A stretch of 64,000 bases of DNA from assembly GCF_943192995.1 (NCBI RefSeq), contig NZ_CALPCP010000006.1, forward strand, positions 96,261-160,260, given 5' to 3'. This DNA comes from Flintibacter muris. Lineage in GTDB: Bacteria > Bacillota > Clostridia > Oscillospirales > Oscillospiraceae. The notes under the pieces were generated by a model, which saw only the letters and a list, made by a program, of their open reading frames with translations, ran no database searches and was not told where the DNA came from. This document shows positions 1 through 8,419 of the stretch, piece after piece (within the stretch, counting starts at the first letter, position 1; every line of letters starts with the position of its first letter). A program made the position numbers and the translations under genes.

Positions 1-234
1 GACGAGAGCCCCGACAGCGGCGACAAGGACTTTCTGGACTGCCTGAACCCCGGCTCTTTGGAGGTGCTGGAGGGCTGTAAGCTGGAGGCCTCCCTGGCCG
101 CCGCCCAGCCCGCCGACCGCTTCCAGTTCCTCCGCCTGGGTTACTTCTGCGCCGACAGCAAGGATTCCAAGCCCGGCGCCCTGGTCTTCAACCGGGCCGT
201 CAGCCTGAAAGACAGCTTTAAGCCCAAAAAATAA
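1..234 (+). CDS. glnS: Glutaminyl-tRNA synthetase, C-terminal end (partial)
   Basis: Open from the first base and ending in TAA at 232-234, so only the last 77 residues are present. They read like the end of the GlnRS anticodon-binding beta-barrel: [19 protein letters not shown], then [15 protein letters not shown], then [15 protein letters not shown], in the order usual for bacterial GlnRS and GlnRS/YqeY-type proteins. The enzyme charges tRNA-Gln in the cytoplasm. The catalytic domain lies outside the window. The assignment rests on this tail alone, but the motif series is distinctive. Confidence 0.85.
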   Translation, partial: DESPDSGDKDFLDCLNPGSLEVLEGCKLEASLAAAQPADRFQFLRLGYFCADSKDSKPGALVFNRAVSLKDSFKPKK

Positions 235-240
235 AGACAG

Positions 241-270
241 AAACCTCCGGTGAAAACCGGAGGTTTTCTG
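241..270. terminator. Rho-independent terminator after glnS
   Basis: Stem AAACCTCCGG / CCGGAGGTTT with a 6-nt loop, followed by TTCTGTT on the plus strand. It lies between the convergent glnS and ogt genes, and the hairpin could serve both. Confidence 0.75.
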
Positions 271-789
271 TTATAGACGGAGCTGGTTCAGGCTGACGCC
301 CTCGTGGGCCAGCAGCCAGCGTTTTTTATCTACTCCCCCGGCGTAGCCGGTGAGGCTTCCGTCCGCCCCTACCAGCCGGTGGCAGGGGATGAGGATGGAG
401 ATGGGGTTGTGTCCCGCGGCGCTTCCCACCGCCTGGGCGGACATAGAGGGCCGTCCCAGCGCTTCGGCCACCTGCCAAGACAGCTGTCCATAGGTGATAA
501 CCTGGCCGTAGAGGATATTTTGCAGCAGCTTCCAGACCTCCAGCCGGAAGGGAGTGCCTATGGGGGACAGAGAGAGCTCCGCAATCTCGGGCCGTTCCCC
601 GGCAAAATACCGGTCCAGCCAGTCTTTCACCTGAGAGAAGAGGGGCAGGCTGTCATTGGGAACAGCCGGTTCGGGAATGGATGCGCCGAAGTATTTCTGT
701 CCCTCCAGCCACAGACCAACCAGACTGTCCTCCCTGCCGCACAGGGTAAGATCCCCCACTGGGGAGGAATATTGGGTGGAAAAATACAT
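271..789 (-). CDS. ogt: Methylated-DNA--protein-cysteine methyltransferase (Ogt/MGMT)
   Basis: 172 aa, the usual length for Ogt/MGMT. It removes O6-alkyl groups from guanine by irreversible transfer to its own cysteine. The active site PCHR is at residues 135-138 (Cys136), in the context ISILIPCHRLVGADGSLTGY. The helix-turn-helix region with ITYGQLSWQVAEALGRP precedes it. An in-frame ATG at 831 would add 14 residues, but the ATG at 789 has AAAGGAGGAG directly upstream and starts the family-typical YFSTQYSSPVGDLTL. The gene converges on glnS. Upstream lies a REP-type repeat rather than a clear operon partner. Confidence 0.93.
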   Translation of the reverse strand: MYFSTQYSSPVGDLTLCGREDSLVGLWLEGQKYFGASIPEPAVPNDSLPLFSQVKDWLDRYFAGERPEIAELSLSPIGTPFRLEVWKLLQNILYGQVITYGQLSWQVAEALGRPSMSAQAVGSAAGHNPISILIPCHRLVGADGSLTGYAGGVDKKRWLLAHEGVSLNQLRL

Positions 790-837
790 AAAAGCTCCTC
801 CTTTTATTGCAAGCTTCAAAATTACGGACATTCAATC

Positions 838-922
838 TGTAGGGTCGGCCTTTGGCCGCCCACAGAACCGAAGAGGCCTGCCTGTGACAGGCGGGACAGC
901 CGCAGGCCGCCCCTGCAGATGG
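838..922. repeat. REP-type GGCCGCCC palindromic repeats (family B, degenerate pair)
   Basis: GGTCGGCCTTTGGCCGCCCA and the inverted GCCGCAGGCCGCCCCTGCAG flank GCCTGCCTGTGACAGGC. The same GGGGCGGCC...GGCCGCCCC unit recurs at 15651, 32285, 33427, 35096 and 51091. It sits between ogt and the lysR-type gene. Confidence 0.65.
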
Positions 923-942
923 CAGAAAATCTGGTGATTGTG

Positions 943-1869
943 CTAAATTACCTCTGTTCTCTGGGACCCGGCAGGCAGCAGGGACTCGATTTCAGGCCGG
1001 TTTTTCAGCTCCCGGTCCAGGCAGGCGAGGAAAATCCCAGTCAGCTCCTCCTTGCGCCGGGGACCCAGCAGGTAGTAGATGATCTCGTCGGCGGGGCCGC
1101 TGTCCAGCCGGCGCATGGTCAGCCCCAGCTTTTTGGACAGAGGGACGGCCACCAGAGCGGGAGCGATGGCCCAGCTGTCCCACCAGCTGTCCTGCCAGGT
1201 AAAAAATTCCTCCAGCAGAGACATCTGGTCCAGCACCGCCCGGGGGACCGCCGCCGCGCTGAACCAGAAGGAGTGCCACAAGTCATATTCCGGGTTCCAG
1301 GGCAGGCGCAGCTCTGCGGCGGGGTTCAGCTGGGAGGGGTGGACCACCGGGGGCAGGGAGACCTCCGGGCCGGTGAGCAGCAGCATGGGAGAGCGAAAGG
1401 CGGGAATGGTCTCCACCTGGGGGTGGTACATATGGTCGGAGATGAGGGCTATGTCCACCAACCCCTGGGCAATGCAGTCGTAGGCCTCCCGGGAGTGGTA
1501 ATGGTGAAAGGTGAGGGCCCGGCCGGGGGAGAGAAAGTCCCGGAATACCGGGGGCAGCAGGTAGGACACCAGACTGCCCACCGAGGCCGCCCGCAGCACC
1601 TGGGTCCGGTCCTGGCCGGCCACCTCCCGGGCCTCCTGCCACAGCAGCCTCCACTTCTCCGCTACCCGAACAAAGTCTCTGCCCTGTTCGGTGAGCTCCG
1701 CCCGCCGCTGGCCCGGGCCCCGGTGGACCAGAACACAGCCCAGGGTCTCCTCCAGGGTGCGCAGATGCCGGCTTACCGCCGGCTGCGTGATGTACAAAGC
1801 CTGGGCGGCGGCGGAAATACTGCCCAGCCGGGCCACCGCCAGAAAGACTTCAATTCCCTGCTGTGTCAT
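943..1869 (-). CDS. LysR family transcriptional regulator
   Basis: 308 aa, typical LysR length. Residues 1-62 form the winged helix-turn-helix (IEVFLAVARLGSISAAAQAL, then ITQPAVSRHLRTLEE), and residues 90-295 fit a periplasmic-binding-protein-like effector domain. It probably regulates by binding a small ligand, but the target cannot be read from the sequence. The neighbour across the intergenic region (2197) is divergent and of unknown function, and LysR proteins often control divergent genes. ATG at 1869 is preceded by GGGGG-type purines. A strong promoter lies at 1973-2001. Confidence 0.93.
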   Translation of the reverse strand: MTQQGIEVFLAVARLGSISAAAQALYITQPAVSRHLRTLEETLGCVLVHRGPGQRRAELTEQGRDFVRVAEKWRLLWQEAREVAGQDRTQVLRAASVGSLVSYLLPPVFRDFLSPGRALTFHHYHSREAYDCIAQGLVDIALISDHMYHPQVETIPAFRSPMLLLTGPEVSLPPVVHPSQLNPAAELRLPWNPEYDLWHSFWFSAAAVPRAVLDQMSLLEEFFTWQDSWWDSWAIAPALVAVPLSKKLGLTMRRLDSGPADEIIYYLLGPRRKEELTGIFLACLDRELKNRPEIESLLPAGSQRTEVI

Positions 1870-1972
1870 GGAATCCCCCCTGCTGCAAACATCAAAATTG
1901 CCGGCAGCGGGCCGCCCTCTGGACAGCCCGCAGGACTTTTGAAGTCTGCTGAAAATATAATGGTCAGGTTAT

Positions 1973-2001
1973 ATTATAATCTGCCCTCTCTCTTTTGACA
2001 A
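1973..2001 (-). promoter_or_regulatory. Sigma-A promoter of the lysR-type gene
   Basis: On the minus strand: -35 TTGTCA (1996-2001), 17-nt spacer, -10 TATAAT (1973-1978). The inverted repeat ATATAA-N8-TTATAT just downstream (1955-1974) could be an autoregulatory LysR box; that role is inferred. Confidence 0.7.
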
Positions 2002-2092
2002 GGGCGGGACAACTCGGTCCGCCGCTGATTTGCAGCTGCTGCCAACGGCGCGCCGGGGTGGTCGCGCCCTAACATAATTGATTTCTCCGGGC
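2000..2092 (+). repeat. Family A dispersed intergenic repeat, copy 1
   Basis: Contains CCGCCGCTGATTTGCAGC, CAACGGCGCGCCGGGG, TCGCGCCCTAA and AATTGATTTC in the same order as the copies at 9292, 29734 (inverted) and 47169. It is the most diverged copy and occupies most of the lysR-2197 intergenic space. Confidence 0.7.
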
Positions 2093-2120
2093 AGGATATC
2101 TGGAAAAATCAGGTTTGTCC

Positions 2121-2149
2121 TTGCAACCCTCTTGCCCCTGTGATACAAT
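2121..2149 (+). promoter_or_regulatory. Sigma-A promoter for the 2197 gene
   Basis: TTGCAA (2121-2126), 17-nt spacer, TACAAT (2144-2149). About 40 nt separate the expected start point from the ATG. Confidence 0.7.
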
Positions 2150-2196
2150 CATTTTATCGGAAAAACGGTCGAAATGGATGAGAAGGAGAGAAGATC

Positions 2197-2715
2197 ATGG
2201 GGGAGCAGAAGAACATGCCGGCCGGGGAGGCAAAGCTGAGTCCGGAACTGATGGCAGAGGTATGCCGGGCGCTGAACTTTGACCCCGCCGCCTTTGCCAA
2301 GCGCCACGGGGAGGAATTTACCCACCTTTACCTCAGGCTGGACGGGATGCTCAGCTACGTGGGGGATGAAATTGTCGCCTACCTGGCCAACCGGGTTAAC
2401 GAGTGTCTGTCCAAGGCGGAATACGCCCTGCTGTCCTATATGGAGTACGCCGGGCGGGAGGAGAAAGATGCGGACTCCGACCACTTTGCCCATGCGGTGG
2501 CCAACTATCTGAAGGCGCGGCGGAAGGTGGGCAGCGACTGGGTCTATGCCTTTGAGGGGGAGGGCGCCAAGGCCCGCTGCCTGGAGGTATACCCTCAGAT
2601 GTATGCCATTTCTCAGGCCATGTACGCCTTTGCCAAAGAGACGGGGGAGTTTAAGGAGATTGCCAAAACCGACGGCCCGGAGGCCTGGCCCAACCCGAAA
2701 AAGATGAAACTGTGA
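2197..2715 (+). CDS. Hypothetical protein, 172 aa
   Basis: I do not recognise the family. The protein is soluble and mostly helical in appearance, with no signal peptide or membrane segment. It has a dense aromatic/acidic middle (YMEYAGREEKDADSDHF) and a basic tail (NPKKMKL). The start at 2197 has AAGGAGAG seven bases upstream, and codon use matches neighbouring genes. It has its own promoter (2121-2149) and terminator (2720-2755), so it is probably monocistronic. It lies divergently from a LysR regulator, which may control it. Confidence 0.7.
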   Translation: MGEQKNMPAGEAKLSPELMAEVCRALNFDPAAFAKRHGEEFTHLYLRLDGMLSYVGDEIVAYLANRVNECLSKAEYALLSYMEYAGREEKDADSDHFAHAVANYLKARRKVGSDWVYAFEGEGAKARCLEVYPQMYAISQAMYAFAKETGEFKEIAKTDGPEAWPNPKKMKL

Positions 2716-2719
2716 CAAA

Positions 2720-2755
2720 ACAGCGGTGTGGATTCATCCACGCCGCCGTTTTTAC
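2720..2755 (+). terminator. Terminator after the 2197 gene
   Basis: Imperfect stem CAGCGGTGTGGAT / ATCCACGCCGCCG followed by TTTTT. Confidence 0.75.
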
Positions 2756-2785
2756 AAAAAATGACGTATTTCCTGCAAAATTTTC

Positions 2786-2814
2786 TTGCAAAATGACAGG
2801 CCTTATGATAGAAT
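2786..2814 (+). promoter_or_regulatory. Sigma-A promoter of the hydABC operon
   Basis: TTGCAA (2786-2791), 17-nt spacer, TAGAAT (2809-2814), 55 nt before the first gene. No Rex-type TTGTTAA-N4-TTAACAA site overlaps it by eye. Confidence 0.7.
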
Positions 2815-2868
2815 CGTGTTCAGCGTATTTTTGGGGAAAATAACGAAAAAGAGAGGAGAAAGTAAGCC

Positions 2869-3357
2869 ATGCCTAACGGAATTTCCATGGAACGGGTGGA
2901 AGAGATCATCAACAGCTATGGCTGTCAGGTCCACCATCTGATTGCGATTATGCAGGATATCCAGGCAGAGTACAAATACCTCAGCCCCGCAGTGCTGGAA
3001 CGCATTGCGGAAAAGCTGGACATTGGAGTGGCCAAAGTATACAGCGTAGCTACCTTCTATGAAAACTTCTCCCTGGAGGCCAAGGGCAAGTACATCATCA
3101 AGGTCTGTGACGGCACCGCCTGCCATGTACGCAAGTCCCAGCCCATTTTCAATGCCATCCGGGAGTATCTGGAGCTGGAGGGCAAGCAGAAGACCTCCGC
3201 CGACGGCCTGTTCACCCTGGAGACGGTGGCCTGTCTGGGGGCCTGCGGTCTGGCCCCTGTGGTGACGGTAAACGACCAGGTCCACTCCAAGATGAGCCCG
3301 GAGCTGGCCATTGACCTGCTGGAGAAGCTGAGAAAGGAGGAAGGGGTCAATGTCTGA
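2869..3357 (+). CDS. hydC: [FeFe]-hydrogenase NuoE-like subunit (HydC/HndA)
   Basis: 162 aa, the length of NuoE/HndA proteins. It is a thioredoxin-fold [2Fe-2S] protein with ligands Cys80, Cys85, Cys122 and Cys126 (CDGTAC and CLGAC). In trimeric hydrogenases it passes electrons within the soluble NAD(P)-linked complex. It is the first gene of a three-gene operon and overlaps the next gene by 8 nt, which indicates translational coupling. GAGAGGAGAAAG precedes the ATG. The same fold occurs in formate dehydrogenase complexes, but the downstream genes settle the assignment. Confidence 0.93.
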   Translation: MPNGISMERVEEIINSYGCQVHHLIAIMQDIQAEYKYLSPAVLERIAEKLDIGVAKVYSVATFYENFSLEAKGKYIIKVCDGTACHVRKSQPIFNAIREYLELEGKQKTSADGLFTLETVACLGACGLAPVVTVNDQVHSKMSPELAIDLLEKLRKEEGVNV

Positions 3358-5248
3358 GATGAACCGTGAACGGCTGGAGGTCCGCCGGGTCAAGGCCAAG
3401 CGGGCCCTGTCCTATCAGAAGAGGCAGGTGCTTTTGTGTGCCGGTACCGGCTGTATCGCCGGCGGCTCACTAAAGCTGTATGACTACATCAAGGAGGAGT
3501 GTGCCCGCCGGGGGCTGGACGTCTATGTGGGCCTGACCCAGGAGGGGGAGACTGAGGACGTCACCGAGCCCAAGGGGGACGGCATCTATCTGAAAAAGAG
3601 CGGCTGCCACGGCTTCTGCGAGATGGGCCCACTGGTTCAGATTGAGCCGGAGGGCATCCTCTACACCCATGTTCAGCTGGAGGACTGTGACGAAATTATC
3701 GAGAAGACCATCCTTAAGGGCGAGGTGGTGGACCGCCTGCTCTATGAGCTGGACGGCGTAAAGTACACCCGGCATGACGAGATCCCCTTCTACCACAAGC
3801 AACACCGCATCGTGCTGGAGAACTGCGGCACCACCGACGCCGAGGACATTGACGAATATCTGGCCAGGGACGGCTACGCGGCCTTTGAGAGGGCCCTGTT
3901 TGAGATGACTGACGAGGCCATCTGCAAGGAAATTCTGGACTCCGGCCTGCGGGGCCGGGGGGGCGGCGGCTTCCCCGCCGGGCGGAAGTGGGACAGCGTG
4001 CGCAAGCAGCCTAAGGGGAAGAAGTACGTGGTGTGCAACGGCGACGAGGGCGACCCCGGCGCCTTTATGGACCGCTCCATTATGGAGGGCAACCCCCACT
4101 CCATCATTGAGGGGATGTTGATTGCCGCCCTGGGGGCGGGGAGCGACGAGGGCTATATCTACGTCCGGGCCGAGTACCCCCTGGCGGTCAGCCGGCTGAA
4201 AACCGCCATTGCCAAGGCGGAGGAGATGAACCTGCTGGGCGACCACATCCTGGGCACCGAGTTCTCCTTCCGCCTGAACGTGAACCGGGGCGCGGGGGCC
4301 TTTGTGTGCGGCGAGGGCTCCGCCCTCACCGCCTCCATTGAGGGCAACCGGGGCATGCCCCGTGTAAAACCCCCCCGGACCGTGGAAAAGGGCCTGTGGG
4401 CCAGCCCCACGGTGCTCAACAATGTGGAGACCTTCTCCGCCGTCCCTCTGATTATCCGGAAGGGAGCCCCCTGGTTTAAGTCTATTGGTACGGAGAACTC
4501 CCCCGGCACCAAGGCCTTCGCCCTGACGGGCAATGTGGTGAACACCGGCCTGATCGAGGTCCCTATGGGGGCCACCCTGCGGGAGATCATCTTCGATATT
4601 GGCGGCGGCATCAAAGACGGCAAGAAGTTTAAGGCCGTCCAGATCGGCGGCCCTTCCGGCGGCTGTCTGACGGAGGAGCATCTGGACATGCCCCTGGACT
4701 TCGACTCCCTGAAAAAGCTGGGGGCCATGATCGGCTCCGGCGGCCTGGTGGTCATGGACGAGGACACCTGCATGGTGGAGGTGGCCCGGTTCTTCATGAA
4801 CTTCACCCAGAACGAGTCCTGCGGCAAGTGCGTCCCCTGCCGGGAAGGCACCCGCCGGATGCTGGAGATTTTGACCCGTATCGTCAACAACGAGGGCAGC
4901 CTGGAGGACCTGGACCTGCTGGAGGAGCTGTCCGCCACCATCAGCGAGACCGCCTTGTGCGGCCTGGGCCAGAGCGCCTGCAAGCCGGTGCAGAGTACCC
5001 TGAAATATTTCCGGGATGAGTACCTGGCCCACGTGGTGGACAAGCACTGTCCCCACTGCAACGGCCGCAAGAAGGTGCTCCAGATCGACCCGGAGCTGTG
5101 CAAGGGCTGCGGTAAGTGCATGAGGCAGTGTCCCATGGAGGCCATCACCGGCCAGATTCGGATGCCCCATGTGATTGACACGGAAAAATGTATCAAGTGC
5201 GGCGCGTGCTGGGGCTGCTGTCCCTTTGGCGCCATTCGGGAGGAGTGA
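3350..5248 (+). CDS. hydB: [FeFe]-hydrogenase NuoF-like flavin subunit (HydB/HndC)
   Basis: 632 aa. Domain order: thioredoxin-like [2Fe-2S] domain (Cys30, 35, 86, 90), NuoF FMN/NAD-binding core with GRGGGGFPAG at 202-211 and CNGDEGDPGAFMDR after it, SLBB region, NuoF [4Fe-4S] motif CGKCVPCREG, and a C-terminal two-cluster ferredoxin (CKGCGKCMRQCP, CIKCGACWGCCP). This is the layout of HydB of electron-bifurcating hydrogenases and of HndC. The subunit binds NAD(P)(H) and FMN and is the likely bifurcation site. The start overlaps hydC and has GGAGGAAGG upstream. The next gene begins 5 nt after the stop. Confidence 0.95.
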   Translation: MSEMNRERLEVRRVKAKRALSYQKRQVLLCAGTGCIAGGSLKLYDYIKEECARRGLDVYVGLTQEGETEDVTEPKGDGIYLKKSGCHGFCEMGPLVQIEPEGILYTHVQLEDCDEIIEKTILKGEVVDRLLYELDGVKYTRHDEIPFYHKQHRIVLENCGTTDAEDIDEYLARDGYAAFERALFEMTDEAICKEILDSGLRGRGGGGFPAGRKWDSVRKQPKGKKYVVCNGDEGDPGAFMDRSIMEGNPHSIIEGMLIAALGAGSDEGYIYVRAEYPLAVSRLKTAIAKAEEMNLLGDHILGTEFSFRLNVNRGAGAFVCGEGSALTASIEGNRGMPRVKPPRTVEKGLWASPTVLNNVETFSAVPLIIRKGAPWFKSIGTENSPGTKAFALTGNVVNTGLIEVPMGATLREIIFDIGGGIKDGKKFKAVQIGGPSGGCLTEEHLDMPLDFDSLKKLGAMIGSGGLVVMDEDTCMVEVARFFMNFTQNESCGKCVPCREGTRRMLEILTRIVNNEGSLEDLDLLEELSATISETALCGLGQSACKPVQSTLKYFRDEYLAHVVDKHCPHCNGRKKVLQIDPELCKGCGKCMRQCPMEAITGQIRMPHVIDTEKCIKCGACWGCCPFGAIREE

Positions 5249-5253
5249 GCGGT

Positions 5254-6951
5254 ATGGCAAAGGGAATTATGTATATCGACGGCCAGCGGGTCCCCTTCGA
5301 CGGGGAGCCTAACGTTCTGTCCGTCATCCGGAAGGCCGGCATTGAGATGCCCACCTTCTGCTACTACTCCGACCTGTCGGTCTACGGCGCCTGCCGGATG
5401 TGCGTGGTGGAGGACGAGCGGGGGAAGATTGAGACCTCCTGCTCCATGCAGCCCCGGGACGGGCTGAAAATCAAGACCAACACCGCCCGGCTGCTCAAGC
5501 ACCGGCGGATGATTCTGGAGCTGATGCTGGCTTCCCACAACTGCTCCTGTACCACCTGCGAGAAGAGCGGTGACTGCCACCTTCAGGAGCTGGCCATGCG
5601 CTTTGGCGTACGGAGGGTCCGCTTTGGGGACAGCCGGGAGGAGTCTGAGCTGGACGACTCCAGCCCCGCCATTGTCCGGGACCCCAGCAAGTGCATCCTG
5701 TGCGGCGACTGCGTGCGAGTGTGCGGCGAGGGCATTGGTATGGGCATCATCGACTTTGTCAACCGGGGCTACAACATGCGGGTGTCCCCCGCCTTCGACC
5801 GGAAGCTGAGCGAAACCCACTGTATCAGCTGCGGCCAGTGCTCTGCCGTCTGTCCCACAGGGGCTATCACCATCTACAACGAGATCGGCCGGGCCTGGCG
5901 GGCCATCCACAACCCCAACAAGCGGGTGGTGGTGCAGATTGCCCCCGCCGTCCGGGTGGCTATCGGCGAGGCCTTCGGCCTGCCCGCCGGTCAGAACGCC
6001 CTGGACCAGCTGGTCACCGCCCTCAAGCTGATGGGGGTGGACGAGGTGTACGACACCACCTTCGGCGCCGACTTTACCACCATTGAGGAGGGCACTGAGT
6101 TCCTACGGCGGCTGGAGCGGGGCGGCCCCTTCCCCATGTTTACCAGCTGCTGTCCCGCCTGGGTGAAGTATCTGGAGCATGAAAATCCCAAATATCTCAA
6201 GCATATCTCCACCTGTAAGTCCCCTATGGAGATGTTCGCCGCCCTTTTGAAGAACCGCTACGCCAAAAAGGACGCGGAGGACGGCCGCACCACCTTCCAC
6301 ATTGCCATCATGCCCTGCACCGCCAAGAAGATGGAGGCCGCCCGGCCTGAGTTTATCCATGACGGCAAGCGGGATGTGGACCTGGTGCTGACCACTCAGG
6401 AGGTGGTCAACATGATTAAGGAGTCCGGCATCCAGCTGCCCCAGATTGAGCTGGAGTCCCCCGAGCTGCCCTTTGGCCTGGGCTCCGGCGCAGGCGTCAT
6501 CTATGGCACCACCGGCGGCGTGGCCGAGGCGGTAGTCCGCTTCTGCCTGCCCGACAAGTCTAAAAATGTACTGCGGGAGCTGAAATATTCCCCCCTCCGG
6601 GACAACAAGTCTATCCGCGTGGCCGTGATCCGGGTGGGGGACCGGGATGTCCACCTGGCTATCGTCCACGGTCTGGCCAATGCCCAGAAGCTGCTGAAAG
6701 AAATTGAGGCGGGCAATGCCTATTTTGACCTGGTAGAGGTTATGACCTGTCAGGGCGGCTGTGTAGGCGGCGCGGGCCAGCCCCACGGTGTGAAGCAGGA
6801 CAAGGCGAACCGGGCCGAGGGCCTGTACAATCTGGACCGCATGGCCCCCTTCAAGCGGGCCGAACGCAACCCGGTGGTGGGTGCTTATCTGGAAAAGCTC
6901 ACCGAGGAAGAGCGGCACCAGATGCTCCATGTGGATTACGTGAAAGAGTAA
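5254..6951 (+). CDS. hydA: [FeFe]-hydrogenase catalytic subunit (HydA/HndD)
   Basis: 565 aa. It carries an N-terminal [2Fe-2S] domain (Cys36, 47, 50, 63), a His-ligated cluster (H95-x3-C99-x2-C102-x5-C108), two [4Fe-4S] motifs (CILCGDCVRVC near 147 and CISCGQCSAVCP near 190) and the H-cluster domain. H-cluster signatures are TSCCPAW (297-303, proton-relay Cys299), MPCTAKK (353-359) and MTCQGGCVGGAGQP (497-510). It reduces protons or oxidises H2 in the cytoplasm. With hydC and hydB it fits the trimeric group A bifurcating type. I chose the ATG at 5254 because it follows GGGAGGAG and starts at the ferredoxin fold; an upstream in-frame start would lie inside hydB. Confidence 0.96.
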   Translation: MAKGIMYIDGQRVPFDGEPNVLSVIRKAGIEMPTFCYYSDLSVYGACRMCVVEDERGKIETSCSMQPRDGLKIKTNTARLLKHRRMILELMLASHNCSCTTCEKSGDCHLQELAMRFGVRRVRFGDSREESELDDSSPAIVRDPSKCILCGDCVRVCGEGIGMGIIDFVNRGYNMRVSPAFDRKLSETHCISCGQCSAVCPTGAITIYNEIGRAWRAIHNPNKRVVVQIAPAVRVAIGEAFGLPAGQNALDQLVTALKLMGVDEVYDTTFGADFTTIEEGTEFLRRLERGGPFPMFTSCCPAWVKYLEHENPKYLKHISTCKSPMEMFAALLKNRYAKKDAEDGRTTFHIAIMPCTAKKMEAARPEFIHDGKRDVDLVLTTQEVVNMIKESGIQLPQIELESPELPFGLGSGAGVIYGTTGGVAEAVVRFCLPDKSKNVLRELKYSPLRDNKSIRVAVIRVGDRDVHLAIVHGLANAQKLLKEIEAGNAYFDLVEVMTCQGGCVGGAGQPHGVKQDKANRAEGLYNLDRMAPFKRAERNPVVGAYLEKLTEEERHQMLHVDYVKE

Positions 6952-6957
6952 GGGAAA

Positions 6958-6990
6958 GACCCTCCGCCCGGGCGGAGGGTCCTCTTTTAT
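6958..6990 (+). terminator. Terminator of the hydABC operon
   Basis: GACCCTCCGCC / GGCGGAGGGTC stem followed by CTCTTTTATTT. It also lies directly before the end of the convergent aminotransferase gene. Confidence 0.85.
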
Positions 6991-8168
6991 TTGTAGGAGT
7001 CGGCCAGCTGCTGGAATTTGGCCAGAGAACGGCGGATGGTGTCAGTTTGTACGCAGTAGGAGATGCGCACGTGGCCCGGCGTGCCAAAGCCGGTGCCAGG
7101 GACAATCAGCAGGTCAAATTTCTTGGCCCTCTCGCTGAACGCCACATCGTCGGCCTCCAGGGTGCGGGGGAAGAGGTAGAAGGCCCCGCCGGGCTCCACA
7201 ACATGGTAGCCCATCTCCCGCAGGGAGGAGACCAGCAGATTCCGGTTATCCTCATAGACCCCGATATCGGCGGTCATATCACAGCACATGGAGGTCACCT
7301 GCTGGAACAGGCTGGGGGCGCACACGTAGCCCAGGGAACGGCCCGCCCCCGCCACAGCGGCGTAGACGTCGTCCCCATCGGTGACATCCTGGGGGACGAA
7401 CACATAGCCCAGACGCTCGCCGGGCAGGGACAGGGACTTGGAGAAGGAGTAGCACACAATGGTGTCCCTGTAGATGTGGGGCACCCAGGGGACCTCCACC
7501 CCGGCGTAGACAATCTCCCGGTAGGGCTCGTCGGAGATGAGGTAGATGGGGTGGCCGAACTGTTTGCTCTTCTCGGTGAGGATGGCGGCCAGCCGTTCCA
7601 GTGTGGACCGGGAGTACACCACGCCGGAGGGGTTGTTGGGGCTGTTGACCAGTACGCCCTTGGTGTGCTGGGTGATGGACTTCTCAAAGGCGTCAAAGTC
7701 AATCTGGAAAGCCTCTATTTCCGGGGGGATGAGCACCATTTTGGCTCCGGCGCCCTCAATGAATACCTTGTACTCGGGGAAGTAGGGGGCGAAGACTACA
7801 AACTCGTCTCCGGGGCAGGCCAGAGCGTTGAACACGCAGCACAGCGAGGCGGCGGCCCCCACGGTGAGGTAGAGCCGTTCGGCGGTGCAGCCGGCGTTGA
7901 AGCGCCGGTTCAGGGAGGCGGCAAAGCGCTCCCGGGCGTCCTGAGCGCCTTGGGCGCTGGTATAGGCGTGGATCAGGTCGGGCTGTTCTTGGAGCAGGCG
8001 GATGGCCGTCTCATTGACAGCAGAGGGGGAGGGGACGCTGGGGTTGCCAATGGAGAAGTCAAAGACGTTTTCCGGTCCTACCTGGGCGGCGCGGACCTTG
8101 CCGTATTCAAACAGCTCCCGGATTACGGACCGGGCGGTGCCCAGTCCCTTCATACGTTCAGAGACCAT
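6987..8168 (-). CDS. Pyridoxal-phosphate aminotransferase, class I/II
   Basis: 393 aa, fold type I aminotransferase. Seen motifs: SPNNPSG (176-182), SDEPY (212-216) and SFSKSLSLPGERLG, where Lys244 should form the Schiff base. It transfers an amino group between an amino acid and a 2-oxoacid. The aspartate/alanine-type subgroup is likely, but the substrate cannot be fixed from motifs. ATG at 8168 follows AGGAGG; the upstream in-frame codon at 8198 overlaps the promoter region. Monocistronic, transcribed towards hydA. Confidence 0.92.
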   Translation of the reverse strand: MVSERMKGLGTARSVIRELFEYGKVRAAQVGPENVFDFSIGNPSVPSPSAVNETAIRLLQEQPDLIHAYTSAQGAQDARERFAASLNRRFNAGCTAERLYLTVGAAASLCCVFNALACPGDEFVVFAPYFPEYKVFIEGAGAKMVLIPPEIEAFQIDFDAFEKSITQHTKGVLVNSPNNPSGVVYSRSTLERLAAILTEKSKQFGHPIYLISDEPYREIVYAGVEVPWVPHIYRDTIVCYSFSKSLSLPGERLGYVFVPQDVTDGDDVYAAVAGAGRSLGYVCAPSLFQQVTSMCCDMTADIGVYEDNRNLLVSSLREMGYHVVEPGGAFYLFPRTLEADDVAFSERAKKFDLLIVPGTGFGTPGHVRISYCVQTDTIRRSLAKFQQLADSYK

Positions 8169-8200
8169 GAGGAAACCTCCTGTGTTTTTTGGTAGCATTT

Positions 8201-8229
8201 ATTATATCACAGCAATTTATTGGAGTAAA
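8201..8229 (-). promoter_or_regulatory. Sigma-A promoter of the aminotransferase gene
   Basis: Minus strand TTTACT (8224-8229), 17-nt spacer, TATAAT (8201-8206). Confidence 0.75.
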
Positions 8230-8347
8230 GCGGGAAAATGACTGTTCTCCAGGACAGAAAGCCGGGAAAATTGCTAAAAACTGCCAACAGGGATGAAGTT
8301 GAACAAGAAAACTTAAACAAATCCACCAAATTTGGAAATTTCTGACC

Positions 8348-8376
8348 TTTACAAAGGGGACGGGCAGAGCTATAAT
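8348..8376 (+). promoter_or_regulatory. Sigma-A promoter of the EI-like gene
   Basis: TTTACA (8348-8353), 17-nt spacer, TATAAT (8371-8376). Confidence 0.75.
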
Positions 8377-8419
8377 TTTTAAAAATTACTGGATAACAGC
8401 ATGGAAAGGTGGCGGCGAA

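Noticed and set aside
304..1998. 564-codon plus-strand open frame opposite ogt and the lysR-type gene
   Set aside because: It is a GC-rich shadow of two recognisable minus-strand genes; the translation has no family motifs and no ribosome site.
2762..2868. Rex operator at the hydABC promoter
   Set aside because: No TTGTTAA-N4-TTAACAA-like palindrome found by eye near the promoter.
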